Shown: positions 36,101-43,661 of the stretch, piece by piece
How positions within the stretch are numbered: position 1 is the stretch's first letter
Layout of the letters: every line of letters begins with the position of its first letter
DNA from: Streptomyces mexicanus
GTDB lineage: Bacteria > Actinomycetota > Actinomycetes > Streptomycetales > Streptomycetaceae
Length of the DNA stretch: 64,000 nt
Direction: 5' to 3'
Assembly (NCBI RefSeq): GCF_902506575.1
Contig: NZ_LR732544.1
Coordinates: 1,043,199 to 1,107,198 of the forward strand
The notes under the pieces: generated by a model
What the model was told of the DNA's origin: nothing
The model's input: only the letters and a program-made list of their open reading frames with translations
Database searches by the model: none
Made by a program: the position numbers and the translations under genes

Positions 36101-36318
36101 AGGGGATCGGGGCGGTGTTCGACCGTCAGCGCCTCGACGGCGGTGCCCTGCGGGGCGGTGGGCACGGCCGAGGCGGCCGGGCCGGCGGGGGCCGCGGGGG
36201 CCCGGCCGGCCGCCGCGACCCCGCCCGCCAGGGCCACCGGTACCGCGCCGAGCGCGGTGGCCAGCACTGTTCTGCGGCGCACTGTTCCGTCCGCCGTGCC
36301 GTCGGCTCCGTTGTTCAT
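33181..36318 (-). CDS. Secreted GH78 alpha-L-rhamnosidase
   Basis: 1045 aa. Tat signal RRRTVLATALGAVPVALAGG (about 14-33), N-terminal beta-sandwich domains (about 60-480, probably including a CBM67-like module), then the GH78 (alpha/alpha)6 barrel with the catalytic-region motif DCPQRDERLGWTGD (about 583-596) and a C-terminal beta domain. It releases L-rhamnose from plant or bacterial rhamnosides outside the cell and so feeds the adjacent importer. The size matches the multi-domain Streptomyces GH78 enzymes. Candidate LacI-type operators lie upstream. Confidence 0.93.
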   Translation of the reverse strand: MNNGADGTADGTVRRRTVLATALGAVPVALAGGVAAAGRAPAAPAGPAASAVPTAPQGTAVEALTVEHRPDPLGVDAENPRFGWRMSSPVRGRRQSAYRLLVATSADRLRPGRADVWDSGRVVSAESVAVRHAGRALTPSTRYFWTVRVWDERGRPLPDAPVATFETGLMSTDGTTRWDGARWITMAGKKPNSPGAPLLRRQVALRGRVREARLYLSALGVYEAYVNGRRVSVPHGDGTTHELLAPGWTNYDTTVSYLTYDVTALVGEDRQLTLAAVLGNGWYNGRVSDGSVYYAEDGNPLALKAKLLLRYADGSTQSVVTGPGAGWKATDPGPYRADDIYDGQTYDARRELPGWTANGFDDSAWADVAEHGHAARSPGAMLVASPGESARLTPEWDRRPRSVTVYTGVTGQAGSANGKGRVVVDPARTVTDPARAATASVTLAEGDTAVFDLGQNMVGVPRYTLRGPAGAEVAFRFGEMLNDTSKGADGPEGSVYRANLRTAKATSTYTLKGDPHGETHEDSLTFYGFRYASVTVTGGPVTVTSLTGRVATSALREIGTVTTDDAQVNQLISNVHWGQRGNYLWIPTDCPQRDERLGWTGDTQLFCGTGLYNVDAVAFLSHFEDILIESQKTYGLDGAQFTAVAPGNRYNAAAPVSGWADCGVVVPWTVWQMSGDRTVVDRSWAAMTRYLDWIRARTGDTYAGQGALFADWLAPQSTGTQFMSDVYYAYSTRLMAQMARATDRTAEADRYDALFADIKRAFLAKYLTVDGDTVTVRSSLGGSPINGTAPEDNSQTALLWVLKLGLYDTEAQRRRLVALLADNIGNDAAYKAAHPGSTRVQYAENTLSVGFLGVNVLAPVLTDEGRADLAYKLLHQNAMPSWLYSVDNGATTVWERWNSYSKQDGFGPVEMNSFNHYSYGAIMEWMYEGMAGIAKDPEHPGFRHFFLRPHPDPTGRITHVAGEHVSPYGRIASEWTVKDRTLTYRAVVPANSTATLRLPAADPDTVREGRTPLSHVGGVRYLGFADGTASYRLPSGRYEVTSALS

Positions 36319-36340
36319 GCCGTTGTCCCTTCGGCCGCTG

Positions 36341-36372
36341 GAGTTGTATCGATCGGGAGTTGTATCGATTCA
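36341..36372. promoter_or_regulatory. Direct repeat with LacI-like half sites upstream of rhamnosidase
   Basis: GAGTTGTATCGAT occurs at 36341-36353 and 36357-36369 (16-nt period). The second copy runs into TGTATCGATTCA (36361-36372), one symmetric mismatch from a TGAATCGATTCA-type palindrome. Both lie in the 5' leader of the minus-strand rhamnosidase gene. Confidence 0.55.
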
Positions 36373-36409
36373 GACGAGCGGCCGATGAAGTTAGTGGCAC
36401 GGGAGGCGA

Positions 36410-36736
36410 TTGTCTACGCTCTGGGCAGAGTGGAAATTGAAACCGTTCAAAAGGGGAGCACCGGGTTCCGGGGGCTGGGGCCTCACCGACCCCGTCGCCC
36501 GCCCCTGCCCGGAATGCGGCACCGAGGCGCTCCCTCTCCTCACCATCGCCACCACCGAATGGAACGCCGGCAGCGACAGCTGGGCCCCGGAGGAGGAACG
36601 GACGAACCCGACTCCACCCCTCCGCGGCACCCCACCCGCGACCTTCACCCTGATCATGATCGCCGGCGGCTACAACCTCCAGCTCCACGCCTGCCCGGCC
36701 GACCCCTCCCACCCCCACATCGAACTGGTCCAGTGA
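36410..36736 (+). pseudogene. Probable 5'-truncated fragment of a conserved cytosolic protein
   Basis: The frame from TTG 36410 gives 108 codons, but its first ~20 codons are the rhamnosidase regulatory region (operator at 36437-36450). The GGGAGG site is only 3 nt from the TTG. From about 36483 the protein looks genuine: RPCPECGTEALPLLTIATTEWN and a C-terminal YNLQLHACPADPSHPH. That pattern resembles the C-terminal part of DUF1963-like proteins, which I cannot confirm. A small intact protein is the alternative. Confidence 0.4.
36437..36450. promoter_or_regulatory. Rha-type LacI operator upstream of rhamnosidase
   Basis: TTGAAACCGTTCAA, a palindrome with a 4-nt centre. Its core TGAAACCGTTCA matches the rhaT (TGAAAGGTTTCA) and rhaI (TGAATCGTTTCA) operators at most positions. 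It lies 119 nt before the rhamnosidase start. Confidence 0.6.
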
Positions 36737-36990
36737 CCATGCGGCCGTCCGCCGCTCAAGCGCGCGTTCGAGCGCCGCGAGCGCTGTGCCGCCGCAGCTG
36801 ATGCCACGGGTGAGCCGAGGTTCGGGTGCCGCGGGAGTCCGCCGAGACCGTCGGGGACCGGGTCGGTCGCGGCTGACTGCGCGGAAGCCGACCCTGGCGT
36901 TCCTCGGTTCGGCGGCAAAGCCGGCCCGGCCGGCCCGAAGGCGACCGGATACAGTGCGCGAGACGGCAGCCCGGTCAGGGAGGGAAAAGC

Positions 36991-38226
36991 GTGACCGACA
37001 CCAGCAGCACCCGGCCCGCCGAGAGCGAGGCACCAGCGCCGCGGCCGAGCCGGCTGCGCCGCCTGATGCGCTGCATCCCCCTGATCGCCCCGGTCCTGCT
37101 GTGGGCCGTTCCCTGCTGGGTGCTGCTGTACACCGGTCAGCACTGGCCGCTGCCCGCCACCGTGGTCGGCACCGTCCTGTTCGTCCTCGGCCTCGTCGGC
37201 ATGCCGCTCGCGATGGCGCGCGGCCACGGCCGGCGCCAGCAGGACCGGGCGGCGATCGTCGGTGACACCCTGCTGGGCACCAGCTGGGTTCTGTTCATCT
37301 GGTCCGTCCTGCTCGGCGTCCTGTTGCGGCTCGCCCTGACCGTGGCCGGCGTCGGCGAGGGCCAGGACCGGGCCCGCATCGTCACCTGGGCCGTCCTCGG
37401 CACCACCGCCGTCCTGCTCGGCTGGGGATACGCAGAGGCCCGCCGCGTGCCACGTGTGCGCCGACTCGACGTGCGACTCCCGCGCCTGGGTGCCGGATTG
37501 GACGGGCTGCGTGTCGTCCTGGTCACCGACACCCACTACGGGCCGCTCGATCGCGCCCGCTGGTCGGCACGGGCGTGCGAGAAGGTGAACACCCTGGAAG
37601 CCGACCTGGTCTGCCACACCGGCGACATCGCGGACGGCACGGCAGAACGCCGCCGTGCCCAGGCCGCCCCACTCGGCACGGTGCGCGCCACCCACGCCCG
37701 TGTCTACGTCACCGGCAACCACGAGTACTACAGCGAGGCCCAGGGCTGGGTGGACCTGATGGACGAGCTGGGCTGGGAGCCGCTGCGCAACCGCCACCTG
37801 CTGCTCGAACGCGGAGGCGACGCCCTCGTCGTCGCCGGCGTGGACGACGTCACCGCCGAGTCCTCCGGTCTGGCGGGCCACCGCGCCCCCCTCGCCGGAG
37901 CCCTGGACGGCGCCGATCCCGACCTGCCCGTCCTGCTCCTGGCCCACCAGCCGAAATTCGTCGACCGGGCGGCAGCCGCAGGCACCGACCTCCAGCTCTC
38001 CGGCCCCACCCCCGGGGGCCAGATCTGGCCCTTCCACCCCCGGGTCCGCCTCGGCCAGCCCGCCCTCGCCGGCCTCAGCCGCCACGGCACCCGCGCCCTC
38101 CTCTACACCAGCCGCGGCACCGGCTTCTGGGGCCCGCCGTTCCGCGTCTTCGCCCCCAGCGAGATCACCCTGCTGGTGCTCCGCTCCCCGCACGCGCAGG
38201 CCGAGGGGTCCGGCGTCGACGGATGA
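36991..38226 (+). CDS. Membrane metallophosphoesterase lacking the GHxH ligands
   Basis: 411 aa from GTG 36991 (GGGAGG 7 nt upstream). Four membrane helices (about 28-165) precede a cytoplasmic calcineurin-like domain with DTHYG, GDIAD (about 211), GNHEYY (about 241) and LLAHQPK. The last metal motif, normally SGHTHGGQ, is SGPTPGGQ (about 336-343): both histidines are proline, each by a single CAC-to-CCC change. The enzyme may bind only one metal or be inactive. YkuE/YaeI-type relatives act on phospholipids or peptidoglycan intermediates; the substrate here is unknown. Confidence 0.88.
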   Translation: MTDTSSTRPAESEAPAPRPSRLRRLMRCIPLIAPVLLWAVPCWVLLYTGQHWPLPATVVGTVLFVLGLVGMPLAMARGHGRRQQDRAAIVGDTLLGTSWVLFIWSVLLGVLLRLALTVAGVGEGQDRARIVTWAVLGTTAVLLGWGYAEARRVPRVRRLDVRLPRLGAGLDGLRVVLVTDTHYGPLDRARWSARACEKVNTLEADLVCHTGDIADGTAERRRAQAAPLGTVRATHARVYVTGNHEYYSEAQGWVDLMDELGWEPLRNRHLLLERGGDALVVAGVDDVTAESSGLAGHRAPLAGALDGADPDLPVLLLAHQPKFVDRAAAAGTDLQLSGPTPGGQIWPFHPRVRLGQPALAGLSRHGTRALLYTSRGTGFWGPPFRVFAPSEITLLVLRSPHAQAEGSGVDG

Positions 38227-38404
38227 TCAGGTTCGTCTCGCCGCGCACAGTCCGGGCCGGTGCTCCCGGCGTCAGGTGCGTGATCTGGTTGCCGTCTGCT
38301 CGAAGGGCCGGTGGTTCGAGCAGGCGATGCACCTCCGGCCGTGCACTCGGCTTTGGGCGTATGTTCGTCCTGGCGTATCCGGCGGTCCGCCGGCCCCTCA
38401 GCGG
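38227..38404. other. Intergenic region with one inverted repeat
   Basis: Between convergent genes. The only structure seen is TGCTCGAA (38297-38304) with its complement at 38315-38322 around a 10-nt loop, a weak terminator candidate. Confidence 0.4.
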
Positions 38405-39376
38405 TCACAGGACCGTCGCACAGTCCTGGATGGTGTCCACGACACGGGCCTGTTCGACCATCGCCCACACGTCACCGGGCGGCGCACCGCGCACCGCGCG
38501 CACGAACGCGCCGGTGCTGCCGTCGAACTGGTCGTCGGCGTCCAGGGTCAACTCCTCGACGTGGTCCTGTCGTTCGATGCGGACGACAGGGCGCAGGGTG
38601 GCCGGCGCGCTGTAGACCCGGTGCACGCTGAGCCGCCCCAGCGAACCCCACAGCGCGTAGGTGTTCCGGTACGCGTGCGCAAAGCCGAAACCCACCTGCG
38701 CGGTCACCCCGTCCTTGCGCGCCAGCAGCGCGCCGCCCGCCACGTCCACACCGCTCGCCGGGTCCGTACGCAGCACGGCACCCGCCACCTCCAGGCCCGG
38801 GCCGAGGAACTCCAGCGCGGCCCGCACCGGGTACACCCCGACGTCGAGCAGCGCGCCCCCGCCCAGCTCCGGGCGGTAACGGATGTCCTCCGGGGCGCGC
38901 GGCGGGATGCCGAACGACGCTGACAGTTCGCGCAGCTCGCCGATGGCGCCGCTCTCGAGCAACCGGCGGACCTCGGCGTGCAGGGTGTGATGGGGGAAGG
39001 TCATGTTCTCGTGCAGCACCAGCCCCCGCTCCCGGGCGAGCGCAAGCAGGTCCTCCGTCTCCGTCAGGCTGACGGTCGTCGGCTTCTCCACCAGGACGTG
39101 TTTGTCCGCGAGCAACGCCCGCTCGACCCACTCGCGGTGCAGTCCGGTGGGAAGGGGCACGTACACGGCGTCCACGTCGTCCCGTTCCAGCACTGCCCGG
39201 TAACCCCGGACGGGTGTGCCGCCGAAGCGGTCGGCGAAGCGTGCGGCCCGGTCGGGGTCACGGCTGCCGATGGCCGTGATGCGCACCTGGGGCGCGGCCG
39301 CCAGCACCGGCAGTGTGCGCCGCCAGGCGATGTCGGCGCAGGAGATCACCCCGAACCGTACCGGCCGCTCGTTCAT
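38405..39376 (-). CDS. Gfo/Idh/MocA oxidoreductase, NDP-hexose 3-ketoreductase-like
   Basis: 323 aa. N-terminal Rossmann fold (RFGVISCADIAWRRTLP, SRDPDRAARFADRFGG), the EKPTT motif with the catalytic Lys (about 96-100), and a C-terminal alpha/beta domain with GGGALLDVGVYPVRAA. The overall pattern resembles 3-ketoreductases that make dTDP-deoxysugars, but no other deoxysugar gene is nearby, so the sugar substrate is open. A simple NAD(P)-dependent sugar dehydrogenase is possible. Confidence 0.82.
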   Translation of the reverse strand: MNERPVRFGVISCADIAWRRTLPVLAAAPQVRITAIGSRDPDRAARFADRFGGTPVRGYRAVLERDDVDAVYVPLPTGLHREWVERALLADKHVLVEKPTTVSLTETEDLLALARERGLVLHENMTFPHHTLHAEVRRLLESGAIGELRELSASFGIPPRAPEDIRYRPELGGGALLDVGVYPVRAALEFLGPGLEVAGAVLRTDPASGVDVAGGALLARKDGVTAQVGFGFAHAYRNTYALWGSLGRLSVHRVYSAPATLRPVVRIERQDHVEELTLDADDQFDGSTGAFVRAVRGAPPGDVWAMVEQARVVDTIQDCATVL

Positions 39377-39849
39377 GGCGTTCCCCCCGTCGCCCGCAGG
39401 CAGGCCGGCAGGGTGCGGGCCTGCATATCGCGGTGGTAACCGTACTGGACCGGCGTGACGAGCGCTCGCCCAGCGAGCAGTCTGCCCGGGCAGGGGTCGA
39501 AGTGGGTCGCGCCGGCGCCACCTGTCCGGCCGACGGGGCGCATTGACCTACCGTCACCCCGTCGGTCGCCTCGTGCAGGCGCGGGGCGCGGTGCGGCGCC
39601 TCCGCGTTGCCGGGCGCGGAGCTGCGGCCGGGTGCGCGCCGGCCGCCGGTCGGTGCGGCCGGGCGTTCGAGCGGCACGCGGTACCGGCGGTACACCCGTA
39701 CCGGCGGCACACCCGCACCCGGCGGCACGGGCCGTCCGATCGGCTCCGGGTGCCCGTCAGTCGTCGGTGTGCAAACCCCGAACCCCGAGAACTCTCCGAG
39801 GACGTCGAAGAACATCCTCGCGCCCTCATTGCTTCACCGTCCACACAGG
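39377..39849. other. 473-nt region without a clear gene; short tandem repeat
   Basis: Open frames here lack recognisable products. Three imperfect copies of a CGGCGG(T/C)ACACCCG(T/C)AC unit occur at about 39684-39735. The last ~100 nt become AT-richer (about 39760-39849) and probably hold the marR promoter (TTGCTT near 39828). Confidence 0.5.
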
Positions 39850-39872
39850 TGCATCATGCACTTATGCATAAG
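39850..39872. promoter_or_regulatory. Double palindrome at the marR start, probable autoregulatory operator
   Basis: TGCATCATGCA (39850-39860) and CTTATGCATAAG (39861-39872) are two adjacent perfect palindromes. The second contains the ATG at 39864. The A/T content stands out against the surroundings. MarR proteins usually bind such sites at their own promoters. Confidence 0.68.
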
Positions 39873-40322
39873 CGGGTTATGGATACCGCCTCCGCGCAGA
39901 CGCCCGGTGAGGAACTGATCATCGCCGTGGAGCAGATGGTCCGGTACGTGCGCCAGAGCGCGACGGCCGGCGGGCTGAGCACCGCGGCCTCCTCGGCGCT
40001 GGGGCGGCTGGGCCGGGAGGGGCCGCAGCGGCTGACCGAGCTGGCGCGGGCGGAGAACGTCTCCCAGCCCAACATGACGCAGCTGGTCACCCGCATGGAG
40101 CGGGCCGGTCTCGTCCGCCGCGTCGCCGACCGCACCGACGGCCGGGGGGTGCTGGTGGAGGCCACCGACACCGGTCTGGAGGTGTTCCGGCAGCGGCGCG
40201 CCGAGCGCGCCCGGGCGCTGGAGCGGCTCGTCGCGGAGCTGACCGGGCCGGAGCAGCGCGCGGTGCGGACCGCGCTGCCGGCGCTGGCCCGCGCGATCCA
40301 GCAGCACCAGGCGCGTTCCTGA
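39864..40322 (+). CDS. MarR-family regulator of the downstream transporter
   Basis: 152 aa from ATG 39864; ATG 39879 (147 aa) is equally possible because the first lies inside the operator and would need a leaderless transcript. Winged-helix region: PQRLTELARAENVSQPNMTQLVTRMERAGLV (about 55-85), wing DRTDGRGVLVEAT. It is followed by the MFS-UspA gene after 108 nt on the same strand, so it probably represses itself and the transporter and responds to a transported compound. Confidence 0.88.
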   Translation: MHKRVMDTASAQTPGEELIIAVEQMVRYVRQSATAGGLSTAASSALGRLGREGPQRLTELARAENVSQPNMTQLVTRMERAGLVRRVADRTDGRGVLVEATDTGLEVFRQRRAERARALERLVAELTGPEQRAVRTALPALARAIQQHQARS

Positions 40323-40430
40323 GCCCACCGGCCCACCGGCCCACCCGCGCCGCGCTCACTGTTCCCGCCGCCGCACACCTGTCACCGCCCGGCCGCACAC
40401 GTGTGGCCACCTGAGGGGAGAAGGACGGTC

Positions 40431-42152
40431 ATGAGTACACCGCACGAGAAGACGGCCAGTCCGTTCCGGCAGCCCAAGGCCGTCTGGGCCGTGGCGTTCG
40501 CCTGCGTGATCTCGTTCATGGGCATCGGGCTCGTCGACCCGATCCTGCCCGCGCTGGCGGAGAGCCTGCACGCCTCGCCGAGCCAGGTATCCCTGCTGTT
40601 CAGCAGCTATCTGATCGTCACCGCGGTCGCGATGCTGTTCGTCGGCTGGTTCTCCAGCCGGTTCGGGGCCAAGCGCACCCTGGTCATAGGCCTGGCCGTC
40701 ATCGTCGTCTTCGCGGCGCTGGCAGGCTCCACCGACTCCATCAACGGCATCGTCGGTTTCCGCGCCGGCTGGGGCCTGGGCAACGCCCTGTTCATCGCCA
40801 CCTCCCTGGCCGTGATCGTCGCCTCCGCCAGCGGCGGCTTCGGCGGCGCGATCATCCTCTACGAGACCGCCCTCGGCCTCGGTATCGCCGTAGGCCCGCT
40901 GCTGGGCGGTGAACTGGGCGCCATCAGCTGGCGCGGCCCGTTCTTCGGCGTCGCCGCCCTCATGGCCATCGCCCTGCTCGCCACCCTCGCCTTCGTTCCC
41001 AGCCTGCCCAAGCCGAAGCAGCGCACCTCCCCCATCGCCCCGCTCAAGGCACTGCGCCACCGCGGTCTGCTGACCATGGGCCTGATGGCCCTGCTGTACA
41101 ACTGGGGCTTCTTCACGATGCTCGGCTACGCCCCGTACCCGATGAAGCTGAGCGCGCACGAACTCGGGCTCGTCTTCACCGGCTGGGGCCTGCTGGTGGC
41201 CGCCTTCAGCGTCTTCTTCGCCCCGCGCCTGCAGGCCCGGTTCGGCACCGCGAAGGTCCTCTACGCCAACCTGCTGGGCCTGAGCGTCGTCATGGCGGTC
41301 ATCGCCGCCGGCGTCACCACGCCCACGACCGTGATCGTCGCGGTCATCGTCAGCGGCGCCTTCATCGGCATCAACAACACCCTCACCACCCAGGCCGTCA
41401 TGCTCGTCTCCCCCGTCGAGCGCCCGGTGGCGTCCTCCGCCTACGGCTTCCTGCGCTTCATCGGCGGCGGCCTGGCCCCCTACGTCGCCGGCAAGCTGGC
41501 CGACGCCACCGACCTGAGCGTGCCGTTCTACCTCGGCGCCGCCACCTTCTTCCTCGCCATCCCGGTCCTGGCCAGCGGTCACCGCCTGCTCCGGCAGGCC
41601 GAGACGCGCACCGACGAGACCGAGTCCATGGAACCGACGCTGACCCCCGTCGGCACCCCGGCCACCTCGAACGGGGCCCCCGTGGTCGTCGCCGTCGGCT
41701 CCCACGCCCGCGCCGCCGCGATCGTCGACGCCGCCGCCCGCCTCGCCCGCGACACCAACAGCCCGCTGGAGGTCGTCCACGTCCGGCAGACCGCCGTCGT
41801 CGAGGAACAGGCCGTCGACACCGAGACCGCCGACCAGGCCCGGGCCGCCGTCACCGCCCACCTGGACCGGCTCGCCGCGCACGGCGTCCGGGCCACCGGC
41901 CAGATCCTCACCAGCATCGGCGACCACGCCGCCGCCGGCCGGGTGCTGGCCCGGCACGCCGACCACATCGGTGCCCGCACCGTCGCGGTGGGCCGCTCGC
42001 CGCGCGGCCCGGTGGCGCAGTTCGCCGAGGGCAGTCTCACCACCGCCCTCACCCAGGCCGCCCGCTGCACCGTCGTCCTGATCGACACCGACCACACACC
42101 CCGGCCCCTGACCACGGACACCCTGACCGAGCTGCGCGACAGCGCGGTCTGA
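40431..42152 (+). CDS. MFS transporter fused to a C-terminal UspA domain
   Basis: 573 aa from ATG 40431 (GGGGAGAAGGA upstream). Residues 1 to about 395 are a 12-helix major facilitator of the drug-efflux type (WFSSRFGAKRTLVIGL between helices 2 and 3). After a short linker, residues ~418-560 form a universal stress protein domain (VVVAVGSHARAAAIVDAAARLA, VGRSPRGPVAQFAEGSLT). The Usp ATP-binding GxxG-type pattern is only partly kept. The fusion suggests transport controlled by nucleotide or stress. It sits in an operon with MarR and is followed by a strong terminator. Confidence 0.9.
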   Translation: MSTPHEKTASPFRQPKAVWAVAFACVISFMGIGLVDPILPALAESLHASPSQVSLLFSSYLIVTAVAMLFVGWFSSRFGAKRTLVIGLAVIVVFAALAGSTDSINGIVGFRAGWGLGNALFIATSLAVIVASASGGFGGAIILYETALGLGIAVGPLLGGELGAISWRGPFFGVAALMAIALLATLAFVPSLPKPKQRTSPIAPLKALRHRGLLTMGLMALLYNWGFFTMLGYAPYPMKLSAHELGLVFTGWGLLVAAFSVFFAPRLQARFGTAKVLYANLLGLSVVMAVIAAGVTTPTTVIVAVIVSGAFIGINNTLTTQAVMLVSPVERPVASSAYGFLRFIGGGLAPYVAGKLADATDLSVPFYLGAATFFLAIPVLASGHRLLRQAETRTDETESMEPTLTPVGTPATSNGAPVVVAVGSHARAAAIVDAAARLARDTNSPLEVVHVRQTAVVEEQAVDTETADQARAAVTAHLDRLAAHGVRATGQILTSIGDHAAAGRVLARHADHIGARTVAVGRSPRGPVAQFAEGSLTTALTQAARCTVVLIDTDHTPRPLTTDTLTELRDSAV

Positions 42153-42173
42153 TCCGGCCGGCACCCCGGGCGC

Positions 42174-42210
42174 GCGGGCCGCGGCGCACACCTCACGCGC
42201 CGCGGCCCGC
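42174..42210. terminator. Terminator after the MFS-UspA gene
   Basis: GCGGGCCGCGGCGC (42174-42187) pairs perfectly over 14 bp with 42197-42210, loop 9 nt. Confidence 0.82.
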
Positions 42211-42567
42211 CGGCCTGTCCGTTCCCGGCGACGGCAACGGCGGTGACGGCAACGGCGGGGGACGCGCGCAACCTCGACAGGCCCGTCGGCTCCTCCGTAC
42301 GTGCGGCCGGCGGCCCCGGATCCACCGCGGCACGCGGCGAGGAGGCCACGTCAGGGGGCCGGTCGATCGGTCGATCAGACGAGGCCGGCCGGGTCGGGCG
42401 CCCCCCCCACCACGTCCGCCGCACCAGAACCCCGGTCCGACGCCGGCGGACCGCAGTGGCGGCGGTGGAGCTGCGGTGTGGGCGTGCCTGCCTCGGGTAC
42501 TCGCCGCTCCTGTCCAGGGCACGAGTGCCAGACGATGTCAAGCGGAAGGGGACGGAGGGCCGCAACG
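42211..42567. other. Intergenic region before the sigma factor gene
   Basis: 357 nt. Contains a tandem GGTCGATC pair (42361-42376) and an 8-C run (42401-42408). I see no confident promoter motif. The sigma frame extends upstream into it, but the family-like sequence starts only at 42568. Confidence 0.45.
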
Positions 42568-43587
42568 ATGCCCGCACCGGCACGATCCGCCGTGGCGGAC
42601 CCGCGAGAGAGCCGCCGCGCCACCGAACACTCCGCACGCCCGCGCAGCCGCACCCCGGAACCCGGCGACGAAGCCGATCTGCTCGGCCAGTACCTGAACC
42701 AGATCTCCGCGACGCCGCTGCTCAGCGCCGAGGAGGAGGTCCGGCTGGCCCAGCGCATCGAGGCGGGGGTGCGCGCCGCCGAGGAGCTGGCCCGGGCCGA
42801 GGCCGAAGGAGGCGACCTGCCGCCACACCGGCGGCGTGAGCTGGAGGCAGCCGCGCACGACGGGCAGTGCGCCAAGGACCACATGATCCGGGCCAACCTG
42901 CGGCTCGTGGTGTCGATCGCCAAGCGCCACGCCCACCGGGGCATGCCCCTGCTCGACCTCATCCAGGAGGGCAACCTCGGGCTGATCCGGGCGATCGAGA
43001 AGTTCGACCACACCAAGGGTTTCAAGCTCTCCACGTACGCCACCTGGTGGATCCGCCAGGCCATCGAACGGGGCTTGGCCCAGCACGCCCGCACGGTACG
43101 GCTGCCCATGCACGTCGTGGAGGAGCTGCAGAAGCTCGCCAAGGTCGAACGCAAACTCCAGCTGCGCCTCGACCACGAGCCGACGGAGGAGGAGGTCGCC
43201 CGGGAGAGCGGCCTGAAACCCGAACGTGTCACCTGGCTGCGCCGGGTCGGACGGCACGCGGTCAGCCTCGACACACCCGTCGACGACACCGGCGAGACCG
43301 TGGTCGGCGACCTCATCCCGGCCACCGACGTGCTGCAGGCACCGGAGGTCGCCGAGTACCGGGCGCTCGCCGAGGAACTGCGCGACGCCCTGGGCACGCT
43401 CGGCCCCCGCGAGGCCATGATCCTCAGCCTGCGCTACGGCCTGCACGACGGTACGCCCCGCACCCTGCAGCAGGTGGCGGAGCGGGTGGGGCTCACCCGC
43501 GAACGCGTCCGCCAGCTGGAGAAGCAGTCGCTGGCCCACCTGCGGGCGCCGGAGCGCGGCGAACGCCTGCTGGAGTGGGCGAGCTGA
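42568..43587 (+). CDS. RpoD-like group 2 sigma factor (Hrd type)
   Basis: 339 aa from ATG 42568 (GGAGGG 9 nt upstream; in-frame ATG 42535 is possible). Region 1.2 (DLLGQYLNQISATPLLSAEEE), region 2 (MIRANLRLVVSIAKRH, LIQEGNLGLIRAIEKFD, GFKLSTYATWWIRQAI), region 3 and region 4 (ALGTLGPREAMILSLRYGL, VGLTRERVRQLEKQSL). Length and lack of the long acidic N-terminus fit the nonessential HrdA/C/D class rather than HrdB. Confidence 0.92.
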   Translation: MPAPARSAVADPRESRRATEHSARPRSRTPEPGDEADLLGQYLNQISATPLLSAEEEVRLAQRIEAGVRAAEELARAEAEGGDLPPHRRRELEAAAHDGQCAKDHMIRANLRLVVSIAKRHAHRGMPLLDLIQEGNLGLIRAIEKFDHTKGFKLSTYATWWIRQAIERGLAQHARTVRLPMHVVEELQKLAKVERKLQLRLDHEPTEEEVARESGLKPERVTWLRRVGRHAVSLDTPVDDTGETVVGDLIPATDVLQAPEVAEYRALAEELRDALGTLGPREAMILSLRYGLHDGTPRTLQQVAERVGLTRERVRQLEKQSLAHLRAPERGERLLEWAS

Positions 43588-43608
43588 CGTGAGCCGACGG
43601 ACCCGACG

Positions 43609-43636
43609 GCCCGGGCGGGGAACGGATCGCCCGGGC
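43609..43636. terminator. Hairpin after the sigma factor gene
   Basis: GCCCGGGCG (43609-43617) pairs with CGCCCGGGC (43628-43636), loop 10 nt, ending 25 nt before the polX start. Confidence 0.65.
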
Positions 43637-43661
43637 GGGTGTGCTCGCCTAACCTGAAGGT

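Noticed and set aside
33175..36801. 1208-codon plus-strand open frame
   Set aside because: Antisense to the GH78 gene; Gly/Val/Arg-rich and without family features.
39458..39871. Open frame upstream of marR
   Set aside because: Arg/Pro-rich, spans the tandem repeats and the operator, and lacks a ribosome site.
42401..42408. Eight-C run before the sigma factor gene
   Set aside because: A homopolymer of this length is unremarkable in this GC-rich DNA and lies outside any coding frame I accept.
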